The notes beneath the pieces were generated by a model. It was not told the origin of the DNA. It saw only the letters and a list, made by a program, of their open reading frames with translations, and searched no databases. Source: a virus. Taken from it: DNA of 33,453 bases. The stretch is from positions 1 through 33,453 of the IMG/VR virus record IMGVR_UViG_3300025674_000189. The stretch is one strand, 5' to 3'. Below, piece by piece: positions 7,785 through 15,108 of this stretch. The position numbers were made by a program, and so were the translations under genes. Each line of letters begins with the position of its first letter. Position 1 is the first letter of the stretch.

Positions 7785-7792
7785 TAATTTTG
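7785..7792 (+). promoter_or_regulatory. -7 box TAATTTTG before VRR-NUC gene
   Basis: It matches TAnnTTTG, 12 nt before the ATG at 7805, and continues as TTTGTAAAAAA. That stretch is shared with the boxes at 26337 and 32348. No -33 TTTG is seen. Confidence 0.5.
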
Positions 7793-7804
7793 TAAAAAAA
7801 CTTT

Positions 7805-8176
7805 ATGAAAAGTAATCCATATGCAAAGTATTTAGGAAAAGAGGACATTTTACAAAATCAAGTTATGAGATATATAGGTTTAAAATATCCAGGCGCACTT
7901 TACACTCATGTAGCTAACGAGGGTAAAAGAACTAGATTTGAACAATATAAAATGAAATACTTAGGAACTAAAGCTGGAATACCAGATGTAATGATTTTTG
8001 ATCCAAATGAAACTAAAAATGGTTTAGCCATTGAATTAAAAGTTGGGTATAACAAACCTACTGAAAATCAAAAAAAGTGGCTTAAAGAGCTTAAAAAAAA
8101 GAATTGGATGGCTGTTTGGAGTAATAATTTGGATGAATGTATTGAAATTATAGATAAATATTTTAACAACAAATAA
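7805..8176 (+). CDS. VRR-NUC domain nuclease
   Basis: A 123-aa stand-alone VRR-NUC protein of typical phage length. Core motifs are NEG at 38-40, GIPDVMIF at 58-65 (Asp61), IELK at 76-79 (Glu77 and Lys79, the E-x-K) and Gln89 in ENQKKW. This family belongs to the PD-(D/E)XK superfamily and acts as a structure-specific nuclease in replication, recombination or repair; in phages the precise substrate is usually unknown. It starts after a promoter-like TAATTTTG, and its stop overlaps the next ATG (TAATG). Confidence 0.85.
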   Translation: MKSNPYAKYLGKEDILQNQVMRYIGLKYPGALYTHVANEGKRTRFEQYKMKYLGTKAGIPDVMIFDPNETKNGLAIELKVGYNKPTENQKKWLKELKKKNWMAVWSNNLDECIEIIDKYFNNK

Positions 8177-8427
8177 TGGCTAGATCAAAAAATATATATT
8201 TTGAGGAAAAAAATCAAAAAGTAAGATGGACTCAATCTAGCTCTGATGGGTTTAAATATGATTATAAGTTTGTAGGGGTTGCAAGTGAAGCTGAATTTGA
8301 TCTTTTAATGGAGCTTTTATGGTTTATGTATGAAGATGATGAGATTACTTATAATCAATTTTTTGACACTTTTAGAGAGCTGAAAACATTTTGTGATGGA
8401 ATAAAAGGTTTGATAGATAGAGAATAA
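8176..8427 (+). CDS. Hypothetical acidic protein, 83 aa
   Basis: Not recognised. It has a basic beginning (MARSKNIYFEEKNQKVRW), an aromatic middle, and an acidic helical C-terminal half (FDLLMELLWFMYEDDEIT). It overlaps the VRR-NUC stop (TAATG), so the two are probably co-translated. No catalytic motif, signal peptide or clear membrane helix is visible. Confidence 0.5.
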   Translation: MARSKNIYFEEKNQKVRWTQSSSDGFKYDYKFVGVASEAEFDLLMELLWFMYEDDEITYNQFFDTFRELKTFCDGIKGLIDRE

Positions 8428-8450
8428 TTTTATTACTTAGCGACTTATTT

Positions 8451-9302
8451 ATGAAATACAATAAGATTTTAAAACCTAAAAAGTTTGACCACTTTACTAT
8501 TATACCTAGCTATATATTCAGGCATAAAGGTATTTCAGTTGGTGCTACTGGTTTGTATGCTTATTTATTTTCTCACACTGCTGATCAAGAAATAACAATA
8601 CAATTTATTTGTGGGCAATTTAAAGAATCAAAAGGCGCTATTGCTGGGAAGTTAAATGAGCTTATTGATGCCGGATATTTAGTTAGGGAAAAGGTTACTG
8701 ATAAAGGTAAATTTAAAGGTTACAATTATATACTAAAAGCAAAACCTAAACCCGAAAAACCGAAACCGGAAAAACCGATGCCGGAAAATCAACCACAAAG
8801 TAATATTAATATATATAATGATAATAATATAAAGAGTAATAATACACAAACTGAGAAAATGCAAAAAGCATTCCCTCATTTTGTTGCTTTATTTGATCCT
8901 AGATTTCATCCAAAAACTGAGACACAAATTAAAAATTGGAAAGTTTGTTTAGATCGATGTGTTAGAATAGATAAATATAGTTTAGATGAAATTTATTTAG
9001 CTGTTAAAAATGCTAGGGAAAGTGATTTTTGGAAAAATAATTTTTTGACATTAACAAAACTTAGAAACCATGATAAAAATGGTATAATGTACATTCATAG
9101 ATTTATAGAAAATAATAAGAAATACAATAAGCCAAAATGTTATTATAAAATAAAAGGCATACAAGAATATAAACTATATAAAGATCCAGATGGCTCAGAG
9201 AGATTAGGTGCCATAACTAAATACAATAAACTCAATGAATTTAATTTATCTCAAATTTTAAATAGAGATGAAATTGATGAACTTAAAACGTTTATTAAAT
9301 GA
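8451..9302 (+). CDS. Replication initiator-like protein with N-terminal winged helix
   Basis: A 283-aa protein. Residues 15-90 form a winged HTH of the replication-protein type (GATGLYAYLFSHTADQEITI, KGAIAGKLNELIDAGYLVRE). A Pro/Lys linker of three 5-residue repeats (about 98-112) and a low-complexity Asn-rich stretch follow. A C-terminal helical domain (about 135-225, IKNWKVCLDRCVRIDKYSLD, FLTLTKLRN) resembles the loader-binding part of DnaD-, O- or Rep-like proteins. Its place just upstream of the primase-helicase suggests origin binding and helicase loading. The linker DNA itself has iteron-like repeats followed by an AT-rich tract, as in lambda O. The exact family is uncertain. Confidence 0.65.
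   Translation: MKYNKILKPKKFDHFTIIPSYIFRHKGISVGATGLYAYLFSHTADQEITIQFICGQFKESKGAIAGKLNELIDAGYLVREKVTDKGKFKGYNYILKAKPKPEKPKPEKPMPENQPQSNINIYNDNNIKSNNTQTEKMQKAFPHFVALFDPRFHPKTETQIKNWKVCLDRCVRIDKYSLDEIYLAVKNARESDFWKNNFLTLTKLRNHDKNGIMYIHRFIENNKKYNKPKCYYKIKGIQEYKLYKDPDGSERLGAITKYNKLNEFNLSQILNRDEIDELKTFIK
8742..8786 (+). repeat. Three 15-bp tandem repeats in initiator linker (possible iterons)
   Basis: Units at 8742-8756, 8757-8771 and 8772-8786 read AAACCTAAACCCGAA, AAACCGAAACCGGAA and AAACCGATGCCGGAA. They encode KPKPE-type repeats and are GC-rich against an AT-rich background. Directly downstream, 8801-8845 is nearly all A/T. Together they look like iterons plus an unwinding element, but a simple protein linker repeat explains them equally well. 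Confidence 0.6.
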
Positions 9303-9808
9303 AAATAGGTAAGGTTTATAGTTTAGATAAATACGAACAAGCTATTGTAAAGCTATCAGCCGAACAAAGACATAATAATAAAATTAAAACTGGTTGGGAT
9401 GGATCTAAAACAGTAAATGAAAAATCAATGATAGAATTAAACATTGTAGGTTTTGGTGGCGAATTTATATTTGCTAGGGAAAATAATTTATATCCAGATT
9501 TTAAAATACATAATACTAGTAAAGTTTTAAAAACTGATGATTATGATCTCCAATGGTTAGGACATTCTGTGGATGTAAAAGTAAATAGAAAAGATAACCC
9601 ACTTATGATTCCAGAATATGCAAATACTGATTGTAAAATATTTGCTTTATTCACTTGTAATTATCCTAACTATACTTTTGAGGGTTTTAGTTTAAACAAT
9701 ATCATATTCCAAAATTGCAATATAAGAATGACTAGAGTTAAGGCATATGTTATTGAAAAAAGTAAGCTATTAACAAAAAAAGAACTATTATTTTTATTAA
9801 ATATTTAA
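9299..9808 (+). CDS. Possible PD-(D/E)XK-like endonuclease, 169 aa
   Basis: The pattern GFGGEFIFARENN (about 51-63), then DDYDLQWLGHSVDVKVNRK (about 80-98), fits a restriction-endonuclease-like core: a Glu in the first helix, an Asp, and V-D-V-K as the D-x-K motif on the central strand. A later beta-strand, KIFALFTCN, is also typical. Function is inferred only from these motifs; it could be a Holliday-junction or debranching nuclease. It overlaps the stop of the initiator gene (ATGA) and precedes the primase-helicase after 34 A/T-rich bases, so it belongs to the replication operon. Confidence 0.5.
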   Translation: MKIGKVYSLDKYEQAIVKLSAEQRHNNKIKTGWDGSKTVNEKSMIELNIVGFGGEFIFARENNLYPDFKIHNTSKVLKTDDYDLQWLGHSVDVKVNRKDNPLMIPEYANTDCKIFALFTCNYPNYTFEGFSLNNIIFQNCNIRMTRVKAYVIEKSKLLTKKELLFLLNI

Positions 9809-9842
9809 AATAAATTTTTATATTTAAAGAAATTTTTTATTT

Positions 9843-11528
9843 ATGAATCATTATAATGACTTAATAAACATCGGTATTAACTTAAAAAGATCAAGTGGAT
9901 CTGTAAAAACCAAATGTCCAAAATGTTCACATACTAGAAAAAATAAAAGTGATGAATGTTTATCAGTTAATATTGATGACGGGTTATATAATTGTCATAA
10001 TTGCGGCTGGGGTGGGAATGTAGGTATTAAGTTTAAGAAAAAAGTTGAATATGTTTTGCCACCGAAAGTCAATTCCAACATTGCCGAAAGGGTTGTTAAA
10101 TGGTTTGGTGATAGAGGCATAACTGAGCCAACTTTAATACATTGGAAAATTGGTGAATCATTAGAATTTATGCCACAAATTCAAGCCAAAAGAAGATGTA
10201 TAAATTTTAATTATTACAGAAATAATGAAATTGTTAATGTAAAATATAGAGATGGCGAAAAGAATTTCAAATTAGTTTCTGGAGCTGAACTTATTTTTTA
10301 TGGAATAGATAATATTAAAGATTTAGATAAATGTTATATAGTCGAGGGCGAAATGGATGCACTAAGTTTACATGAAGCCGGATTGTATAGTGTTTGTTCA
10401 GTGCCTAATGGAGCTAGTAAAGGTTCACAAAAATTGGAATATTTAGATAATTGCTATCAATATTTTAAAAATAAAAAAGAGATAATACTTTGTACCGATA
10501 ACGATGATGCTGGTTTACAACTTAGAAATGAACTGGCTAGAAGATTTGGAAAATACAGGTGTAAATATGTTGAATTTGGTGATTATAAAGATGCTAATGA
10601 AGTTTTAATTGACAAAGGAGCTGAAACCCTTAGAAACATAATTAAAGAAGCTAAGAACTTTCCATTAGAGGGTGTTTTAAATATTGATAATATTTGGCAA
10701 GATGTTTTAAATTATAATGAGAATGGTATAACTAATTACTCCATTGGTTTACCAGGATCTGATAACTACTTTAAGTTAGCATTTGGGGAATGGAGTGTAT
10801 TGTCGGGCATACCCAACTCGGGAAAATCTGACATTTTAGATCAAATACTTTGCAACTTAGCTACTAAGCATGATTTTAGATGTGCAATGTTTTCACCTGA
10901 GAGTTTTCCTTATGAGGGACATATAAAAAGAATAGCTAATAAATTAAATCAAAAAAACTGCAATAGTGATGATTTAAATAATACCAAAGATTTTATTGAA
11001 GATCATTTTTTTTGGATTAAGATTGATTTGGAAAACTTAACTCTAAAAGGTATTTTAAATTCATTTAAAGAGCTTGTATTCCAAAAGGGTATTAATGTTT
11101 GTGTTATAGATCCATGGAATATGTTAGATCATTCAGCCCAAAGAGATCATAGTTATATTGGAAAAATACTTAGTCAAATAACTCAATTTTGTCAACAAAC
11201 AAACACTCATTTATTTTTAGTGGCCCACCCTAGAAAAATTGAAAGTGAGGGTGGTGTATATAAAAAACCTACTCTTTATGATATTTCTGGTAGTGCCGAC
11301 TTTTTTAATAAAGCATATAATGGATTAATTGCTTATAGATGTATAGGGCAAAGAACAAAATACAAAAGTGATGTCGTTAGAGTTCATGTAGAAAAGGTAA
11401 AAAGAAAAGAGAATGGACAATTAGGGGATTTTGAGATAGCTCCAGATTTTGAAAATGGGGGTATCTACAAAGAGATATTTCAAGGCGAAAAGAAAATACA
11501 AGTAATAAAAGATAATGTACCATTTTAA
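9843..11528 (+). CDS. Primase-helicase (Twinkle/T7 gp4-like)
   Basis: A 561-aa protein combining both replication-fork activities. A zinc-binding N-terminus has CPKC (25-28) and CHNC (51-54). A TOPRIM domain follows, with VEGEMDAL (167-174) and CTDNDDAG (217-224). A RecA-fold helicase has Walker A GIPNSGKS (322-329), SPES (351-354) and Walker B VIDPWN (421-426). Family role: primer synthesis and 5'-3' unwinding at the phage fork. Length and domain order are normal for this family and all key residues are present. No DNA polymerase is recognisable in the window, so the phage probably relies on the host polymerase. Confidence 0.93.
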   Translation: MNHYNDLINIGINLKRSSGSVKTKCPKCSHTRKNKSDECLSVNIDDGLYNCHNCGWGGNVGIKFKKKVEYVLPPKVNSNIAERVVKWFGDRGITEPTLIHWKIGESLEFMPQIQAKRRCINFNYYRNNEIVNVKYRDGEKNFKLVSGAELIFYGIDNIKDLDKCYIVEGEMDALSLHEAGLYSVCSVPNGASKGSQKLEYLDNCYQYFKNKKEIILCTDNDDAGLQLRNELARRFGKYRCKYVEFGDYKDANEVLIDKGAETLRNIIKEAKNFPLEGVLNIDNIWQDVLNYNENGITNYSIGLPGSDNYFKLAFGEWSVLSGIPNSGKSDILDQILCNLATKHDFRCAMFSPESFPYEGHIKRIANKLNQKNCNSDDLNNTKDFIEDHFFWIKIDLENLTLKGILNSFKELVFQKGINVCVIDPWNMLDHSAQRDHSYIGKILSQITQFCQQTNTHLFLVAHPRKIESEGGVYKKPTLYDISGSADFFNKAYNGLIAYRCIGQRTKYKSDVVRVHVEKVKRKENGQLGDFEIAPDFENGGIYKEIFQGEKKIQVIKDNVPF

Positions 11529-11533
11529 TAATT

Positions 11534-12751
11534 ATGAAATTAAAACAATTAGATTTATTTAGTGGAATAGGTGGGTTTCATCTTGGCTTTGAAAAAGCTG
11601 GATTTGAAATTGAATCTTATTTCTCAGAAATTGACAAGTATGCAATAGATGTATATAAAAACAACTTTAAAAATAGTAAATATGTCGGATCAGTTACAGA
11701 TGTTCGAGGGAAACAACTCCCCAAAATTGACCTTATCACTTTCGGATCACCTTGCCAAGATTTTAGTTTGGCTGGAAAACGTAGGGGTATGCAAGGAGCT
11801 AGAAGCTCCCTTATTAGTGAAGCAATACGACTCATCGGTGAATGCCGACCGAGTGTTTTTATCTGGGAAAATGTTAAGGGAACATTCTCCTCAAACAATG
11901 GCAACGACTTTTGGGCAATTATCCAAACCTTTGCCAACATTGGGGGTTATAGAATTGAATGGCAACTGCTTAATACAAGTTGGTTTTTACCCCAAAATAG
12001 AGAGAGAATCTACCTTGTTGGATATTCTACAAAACAATGTAGAGGACAAGTATTTCCTATCTCAGAAAACAATAGACAGGTTAATGAAACAAGAGCCAAC
12101 CCAGATTCGCTTACAATCACAACAAGATATGCAGCATTAACAAGTCAAGGAAGTTACATTAATGAATGTAACAAAATTTCACAAGAAAAAATAGAGGTTG
12201 GTACTTGGCGAACATATAAAGACAAAAGGGGTTTTGAACCGAGAACAGATTTAGTATCACCAACAATATCAGCTAGAGCTAGAGAAGATGGTAGCGGCCA
12301 ACCAGTTATTAAAGTTATATCAGGCACAAAAAAAGGTTTTGAAAAAGCTAAACATGGTGATTCAATTAATTTAGCTTTTCCCGGTTCCACTACTAAAAGA
12401 GGTCGAGTTGGTAAAAAACAATCTCAAACACTAGATACAGCTTGTAATATGGGTGTATATACTGATAATAAAAAAGTAACACATAATTGTCTAACCGAAG
12501 CTATTGGTAGGCAAGGAAGTTCTAGTGAATACATTACTAGTTTAAATAAAATAAACGAATCTACTGGTATTATTAGAAGATTAACTCCAATAGAATGTGA
12601 AAGGTTACAGGGTTTTCCAGATGATTGGACAAAAATAGGTTTGGAAAACGGTGAAATATCAGATTCTCAAAGGTATAAAATGTGTGGCAACGCTGTAACT
12701 GTTGATGTAGTTGAATCAATAGCAAAAAAAATTAAATTAAATATATTATGA
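11534..12751 (+). CDS. C5-cytosine DNA methyltransferase (Dcm family)
   Basis: A 405-aa protein with all core motifs: SAM site DLFSGIGGFHLGFEKAG (7-23), catalytic GSPCQ (71-75, Cys74), ENVKG (112-116), QNRERIYLVGY (154-164), RRLTPIECERLQGFPDDW (about 349-366) and GNAVTVDVVESI (about 385-396). The target-recognition region lies between about 190 and 345 and includes ARAREDGSGQPVI. The predicted product is 5-methylcytosine in phage DNA. No restriction enzyme is adjacent. It starts 5 nt after the primase stop, and its TGA overlaps the next ATG. The middle third (about 11690-12060) is noticeably less AT-rich than its neighbours and carries long overlapping frames, suggesting recent transfer. Confidence 0.93.
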   Translation: MKLKQLDLFSGIGGFHLGFEKAGFEIESYFSEIDKYAIDVYKNNFKNSKYVGSVTDVRGKQLPKIDLITFGSPCQDFSLAGKRRGMQGARSSLISEAIRLIGECRPSVFIWENVKGTFSSNNGNDFWAIIQTFANIGGYRIEWQLLNTSWFLPQNRERIYLVGYSTKQCRGQVFPISENNRQVNETRANPDSLTITTRYAALTSQGSYINECNKISQEKIEVGTWRTYKDKRGFEPRTDLVSPTISARAREDGSGQPVIKVISGTKKGFEKAKHGDSINLAFPGSTTKRGRVGKKQSQTLDTACNMGVYTDNKKVTHNCLTEAIGRQGSSSEYITSLNKINESTGIIRRLTPIECERLQGFPDDWTKIGLENGEISDSQRYKMCGNAVTVDVVESIAKKIKLNIL

Positions 12752-13086
12752 ATAAAAAAGAATTTATTGAAACAAGACAATATATCTTAGACAAAGCTCA
12801 GGGTATAATGGATGCTAAGCAACCAGAATACACAAACAAAAGTATTGATGTATTACATAACTTTAAATCAACTGCCGAAAGTATTGGAATAACACCTATG
12901 GAAGTTTGGGCAGTATTTTTTAATAAGCACATACAAGCTATTTTAAGCCATGCTGGTGATCCAAACATGCATCAAGCTGAGCCAATAGATAGTCGCTATG
13001 CAGATGCTTTAAATTATTTATTCTTAGGGTTTGCAATGCTTGTTGATGATTCAAGTAAAAAAGACATAATATCTGGTACAGAATGA
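12748..13086 (+). CDS. DUF1599 / nucleotide-modification-associated domain 1-like protein
   Basis: A 112-aa all-helical protein with KQPEYTNKSIDVLHNFKSTA (about 24-43), an NK-H pair (FNKHIQAIL, about 59-67) and RYADALNYLFLGFAM (about 83-97). This K-x-x-EY, D-x-L-x-NF, KH, R-x-x-D-x-x-NYL pattern is that of DUF1599 (Nmad1), a MazG/phage-modification-associated family. Published genome-context work linked such domains to DNA base modification; their reaction is unknown to me. Coupling by ATGA to the methyltransferase fits. It could also act like a MazG-type nucleotide pyrophosphatase, although no EExxE motif is visible. Confidence 0.65.
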   Translation: MNKKEFIETRQYILDKAQGIMDAKQPEYTNKSIDVLHNFKSTAESIGITPMEVWAVFFNKHIQAILSHAGDPNMHQAEPIDSRYADALNYLFLGFAMLVDDSSKKDIISGTE

Positions 13087-13193
13087 AAAAATTGCATAAT
13101 TTTTTTTTAAAGTTATTAGTGTTAGTTGCATTAATAATTAGTGGATTTGTTATTTTTACTTGTATTGCTTTACTTATAAAACTTTTTATATGA
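13083..13193 (+). CDS. 36-aa single-pass membrane peptide
   Basis: It encodes a short basic start (MKKLHNFFLK) and one hydrophobic helix of about 22 residues (LLVLVALIISGFVIFTCIAL). ATGA overlaps at both ends, with the DUF1599-like gene upstream and the 74-aa gene downstream, make a real translated gene likely. The topology would be N-in. Function unknown; it is far from the lysis cassette, so a holin role is not supported. Confidence 0.55.
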   Translation: MKKLHNFFLKLLVLVALIISGFVIFTCIALLIKLFI

Positions 13194-13414
13194 ATAAATA
13201 TCTAGAAGCTAAATCCTGGTGTTTAGAAAACAATATTAAAATTTATATAGTTCCAATACAATACAAAAAAGAATGTTTTATAGAGATTAATAACAATGGA
13301 AATTTAATTAGATCTCCACATAAATATAAAAATCAAAGTATTGCATCTAGTAAAATTTGGGATTTAAATTTATATTTGTATAATAAACACAGCAAACATG
13401 ATACAGAAAATTAG
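13190..13414 (+). CDS. Hypothetical protein, 74 aa
   Basis: Not recognised. The sequence is rich in Tyr, Asn and Lys (YLEAKSWCLENNIKIYIVPI, ASSKIWDLNLYLY) and looks like a small alpha/beta fold. I start it at 13190, where ATGA overlaps the stop of the membrane peptide; an in-frame Met at 13160 would lie inside that gene. Its 3' end overlaps the ParB-like gene by 17 nt, placing it inside the modification cassette. Confidence 0.55.
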   Translation: MNKYLEAKSWCLENNIKIYIVPIQYKKECFIEINNNGNLIRSPHKYKNQSIASSKIWDLNLYLYNKHSKHDTEN

Positions 13415-13982
13415 CATAAAAAAATTGAAGCCAAATCCTAATAATCCAAGATATATTAGAGATGGCAAGTTTAAAAAATTAGTAAAATCTATTAAAGAAT
13501 TTCCAGAAATGCTTGAAAAGCGACCAATTATAGTTGATGAAAAAATGGTTGTTTTAGGTGGCAATATGAGGTTAAAAGCATGTGAAGCTGCTGGAATAAA
13601 AGAGGTGTGGATTGATACAGCAGAGGGTTGGACAGAAAAACAAAAAAAAGAATTTATAATCAAAGATAATGTAGGTTTCGGTGATTGGGATTTTGATACG
13701 TTAGCTAATGAATGGAATACTGAATTATTAAACGACTGGGGTTTACACTTACCTGAGTTTGATAAAAATCCAGATTATTCTATTTTAGATGATATTGATT
13801 TAGGTGGCGAACTAGATGAAATGACTGGCAATGTTAAAAAAGCATTACAAATACCTTTTGATGCAGAGGATTACCAAAGAGCTTTCGACTTAGTAAAAGA
13901 GTTTAGAGAGAATAAAATATATGTAGGTAAATTATTAATTGAAAAACTAGAAAATGAAAAAAGTAGATTTAAAACAAATTGA
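13398..13982 (+). CDS. ParB/Srx-superfamily protein
   Basis: A 194-aa protein. The first 95 residues form a ParB N-terminal-like domain: ISIKKLKPNPNNPRYIRD (5-22), KRPIIVDEKMVVLGGNMRLK (about 41-60, containing the GGNxR motif that binds CTP or acts catalytically in this fold) and KEVWIDTAEG. The remainder is acidic and helical (DWDFDTLANEW, LDDIDLGGELDEMTG). In Bacteroidota phages such domains are often fused to or encoded beside DNA methyltransferases. Here it lies between the C5-methyltransferase and the dioxygenase and overlaps the latter by 29 nt. It may be a nuclease, a targeting factor or a CTP switch for the modification module; plasmid-type partition is unlikely without ParA. Confidence 0.75.
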   Translation: MIQKISIKKLKPNPNNPRYIRDGKFKKLVKSIKEFPEMLEKRPIIVDEKMVVLGGNMRLKACEAAGIKEVWIDTAEGWTEKQKKEFIIKDNVGFGDWDFDTLANEWNTELLNDWGLHLPEFDKNPDYSILDDIDLGGELDEMTGNVKKALQIPFDAEDYQRAFDLVKEFRENKIYVGKLLIEKLENEKSRFKTN

Positions 13983-14742
13983 ACACAATGTTAAAGTAGG
14001 TGATATATGTGGAACTATAGAACCTAATGTTACAGAAGATAGTATATTTTATTTTGAGGGTGAGCCGATAGGTTTCTATATAGCTGATTTATCAAAAAAT
14101 TATAAAAAAGCTGCTCAACTAGCTGATATTGCAGATAAAGAATTAAGATCTAAAAGAGTACCTAAAAGTGTGATGAAAAGATCAAGTGGGTTTGGTGATG
14201 GCAATGAAGATAAAGAAGTTTTACAATATTCAACAATCATAGGAAGTGTGCCACCCAAACCTCATATGAGGCGACCATATGCTACTATTAGTAGTGTGCA
14301 TAATGTAAAAACAGCACAAACATTTATAAAAGCTATGTTGCTTTTGTGTCTAGAAAGCGAAAAAATAATAAAAGAAATAACACCAAATTTATATAAAGAA
14401 CAAAAAAAGATTATATCAGAAAATGTTAGCAAAAAATGGAGGTTTGGAAACTTATTTACAAGTAGTATTTCAAATTACAATATTCCAGCGCCTTTTCATA
14501 GAGATGCTGCTAACCTAGTAGGATGTGCTAATGTTATCATAGCAAAAAGAAAAAACTCAACTGGTGGTCATACTACTGTACCAGATTATGGTGCTACTGT
14601 AAATAGTGCTGATAACTCAATGCTAGTATATCCAGCGTGGCGAAATGTGCATGGTGTAACGCCAATTATACCAACTTTTGAAGATGGATATAGAAATACT
14701 TTGGTTTTTTACCCTCTAAAAGCATTCAAAGGTATAGAGTAA
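13954..14742 (+). CDS. TET/JBP-like 2OG-Fe(II) dioxygenase
   Basis: A 262-aa protein. The C-terminal part has a complete double-stranded beta-helix set: APFHRDAANLVGCANVII (179-196) with the iron ligands His182-x-Asp184, GGHTTVPDYG (204-213), WRNVHGVTPI (229-238) with the third ligand His233, and GYRNTLVFYP (245-254) with the 2-oxoglutarate-binding Arg247. The HRD in an APxHRDxxN context resembles the TET/JBP branch, which oxidises 5-methylcytosine or thymine in DNA. An N-terminal Arg/Lys-rich region (67-115) could grip DNA. Location in one operon with a C5-methyltransferase supports 5mC as substrate. A different substrate, such as thymine or a protein, cannot be excluded. Confidence 0.72.
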   Translation: MKKVDLKQIEHNVKVGDICGTIEPNVTEDSIFYFEGEPIGFYIADLSKNYKKAAQLADIADKELRSKRVPKSVMKRSSGFGDGNEDKEVLQYSTIIGSVPPKPHMRRPYATISSVHNVKTAQTFIKAMLLLCLESEKIIKEITPNLYKEQKKIISENVSKKWRFGNLFTSSISNYNIPAPFHRDAANLVGCANVIIAKRKNSTGGHTTVPDYGATVNSADNSMLVYPAWRNVHGVTPIIPTFEDGYRNTLVFYPLKAFKGIE

Positions 14743-14764
14743 ACTAAAAAAAAGTAAAAAAAAT

Positions 14765-14795
14765 TTTTGTAATTAAAAAAAATCTTTTATATTTG
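14765..14795 (+). promoter_or_regulatory. Strong Bacteroidota promoter (TTTG-N18-TATATTTG)
   Basis: TTTG at 14766-14769, an 18-nt spacer and TATATTTG at 14788-14795 give the full -33/-7 consensus. The 31-bp block is repeated at 21359-21389 with only two differences. It drives the acidic 95-aa gene after a 24-nt leader. Confidence 0.8.
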
Positions 14796-14819
14796 TATTG
14801 AATTTAAAACATTACAATT

Positions 14820-15107
14820 ATGAATTACGTTAACCTTGAAAATCCAGCTTACTTAGAAGCAAAATCATTATCTAAACTATGGGAATCATACTCAGAAAAT
14901 TGTTCGAGAGAAGATATTTTTGAAGTAGGATTCAATCAAAATTCTGGCTATGTATATATAGCTTTAGAAAACAACATAACTCTTGTTAGTTCTTTTGGTC
15001 AAGATGTTGAATATCTTGTTACTGATTTTGAAACTGGAGAGGAAAGTTTTTATGAAACTATTGAAGAAGCATATTATAACTTAGATAAAATTGAAGAACA
15101 ATATTAA
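14820..15107 (+). CDS. Highly acidic hypothetical protein, 95 aa
   Basis: It has 20 Asp/Glu against 4 Lys/Arg, net charge about -16, with many Tyr and Asn (DVEYLVTDFETGEESFYETI). No family is recognised. It is a single-gene transcription unit: a perfect promoter in front, a structured RNA and terminator behind. Small, highly acidic, strongly expressed phage proteins are often DNA mimics or inhibitors of host DNA-binding enzymes (Ocr is the classic example). That role is only an inference from charge and promoter strength. It sits between the modification cassette and the packaging genes. Confidence 0.6.
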   Translation: MNYVNLENPAYLEAKSLSKLWESYSENCSREDIFEVGFNQNSGYVYIALENNITLVSSFGQDVEYLVTDFETGEESFYETIEEAYYNLDKIEEQY

Positions 15108-15108
15108 A

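Noticed and set aside
8742-8786. CRISPR-like short repeats
   Set aside because: The units are contiguous without spacers and encode an in-frame Pro/Lys linker.
11617-11940. Antisense 107-codon frame in the methyltransferase gene
   Set aside because: Explained by the higher GC content and lack of stops in this stretch; no protein-like features or start signals.
12154-12390. Antisense 78-codon frame in the methyltransferase recognition region
   Set aside because: Shadow frame, no promoter or family resemblance.
13370-13663. Antisense 97-codon hydrophobic frame opposite the ParB-like gene
   Set aside because: Phe/Ile-rich translation of Lys/Asn codons on the other strand, a common artefact in AT-rich genes.
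13398-13982. ParB-like protein as plasmid-type partition factor
   Set aside because: There is no ParA partner, and the gene is embedded in a DNA-modification operon.
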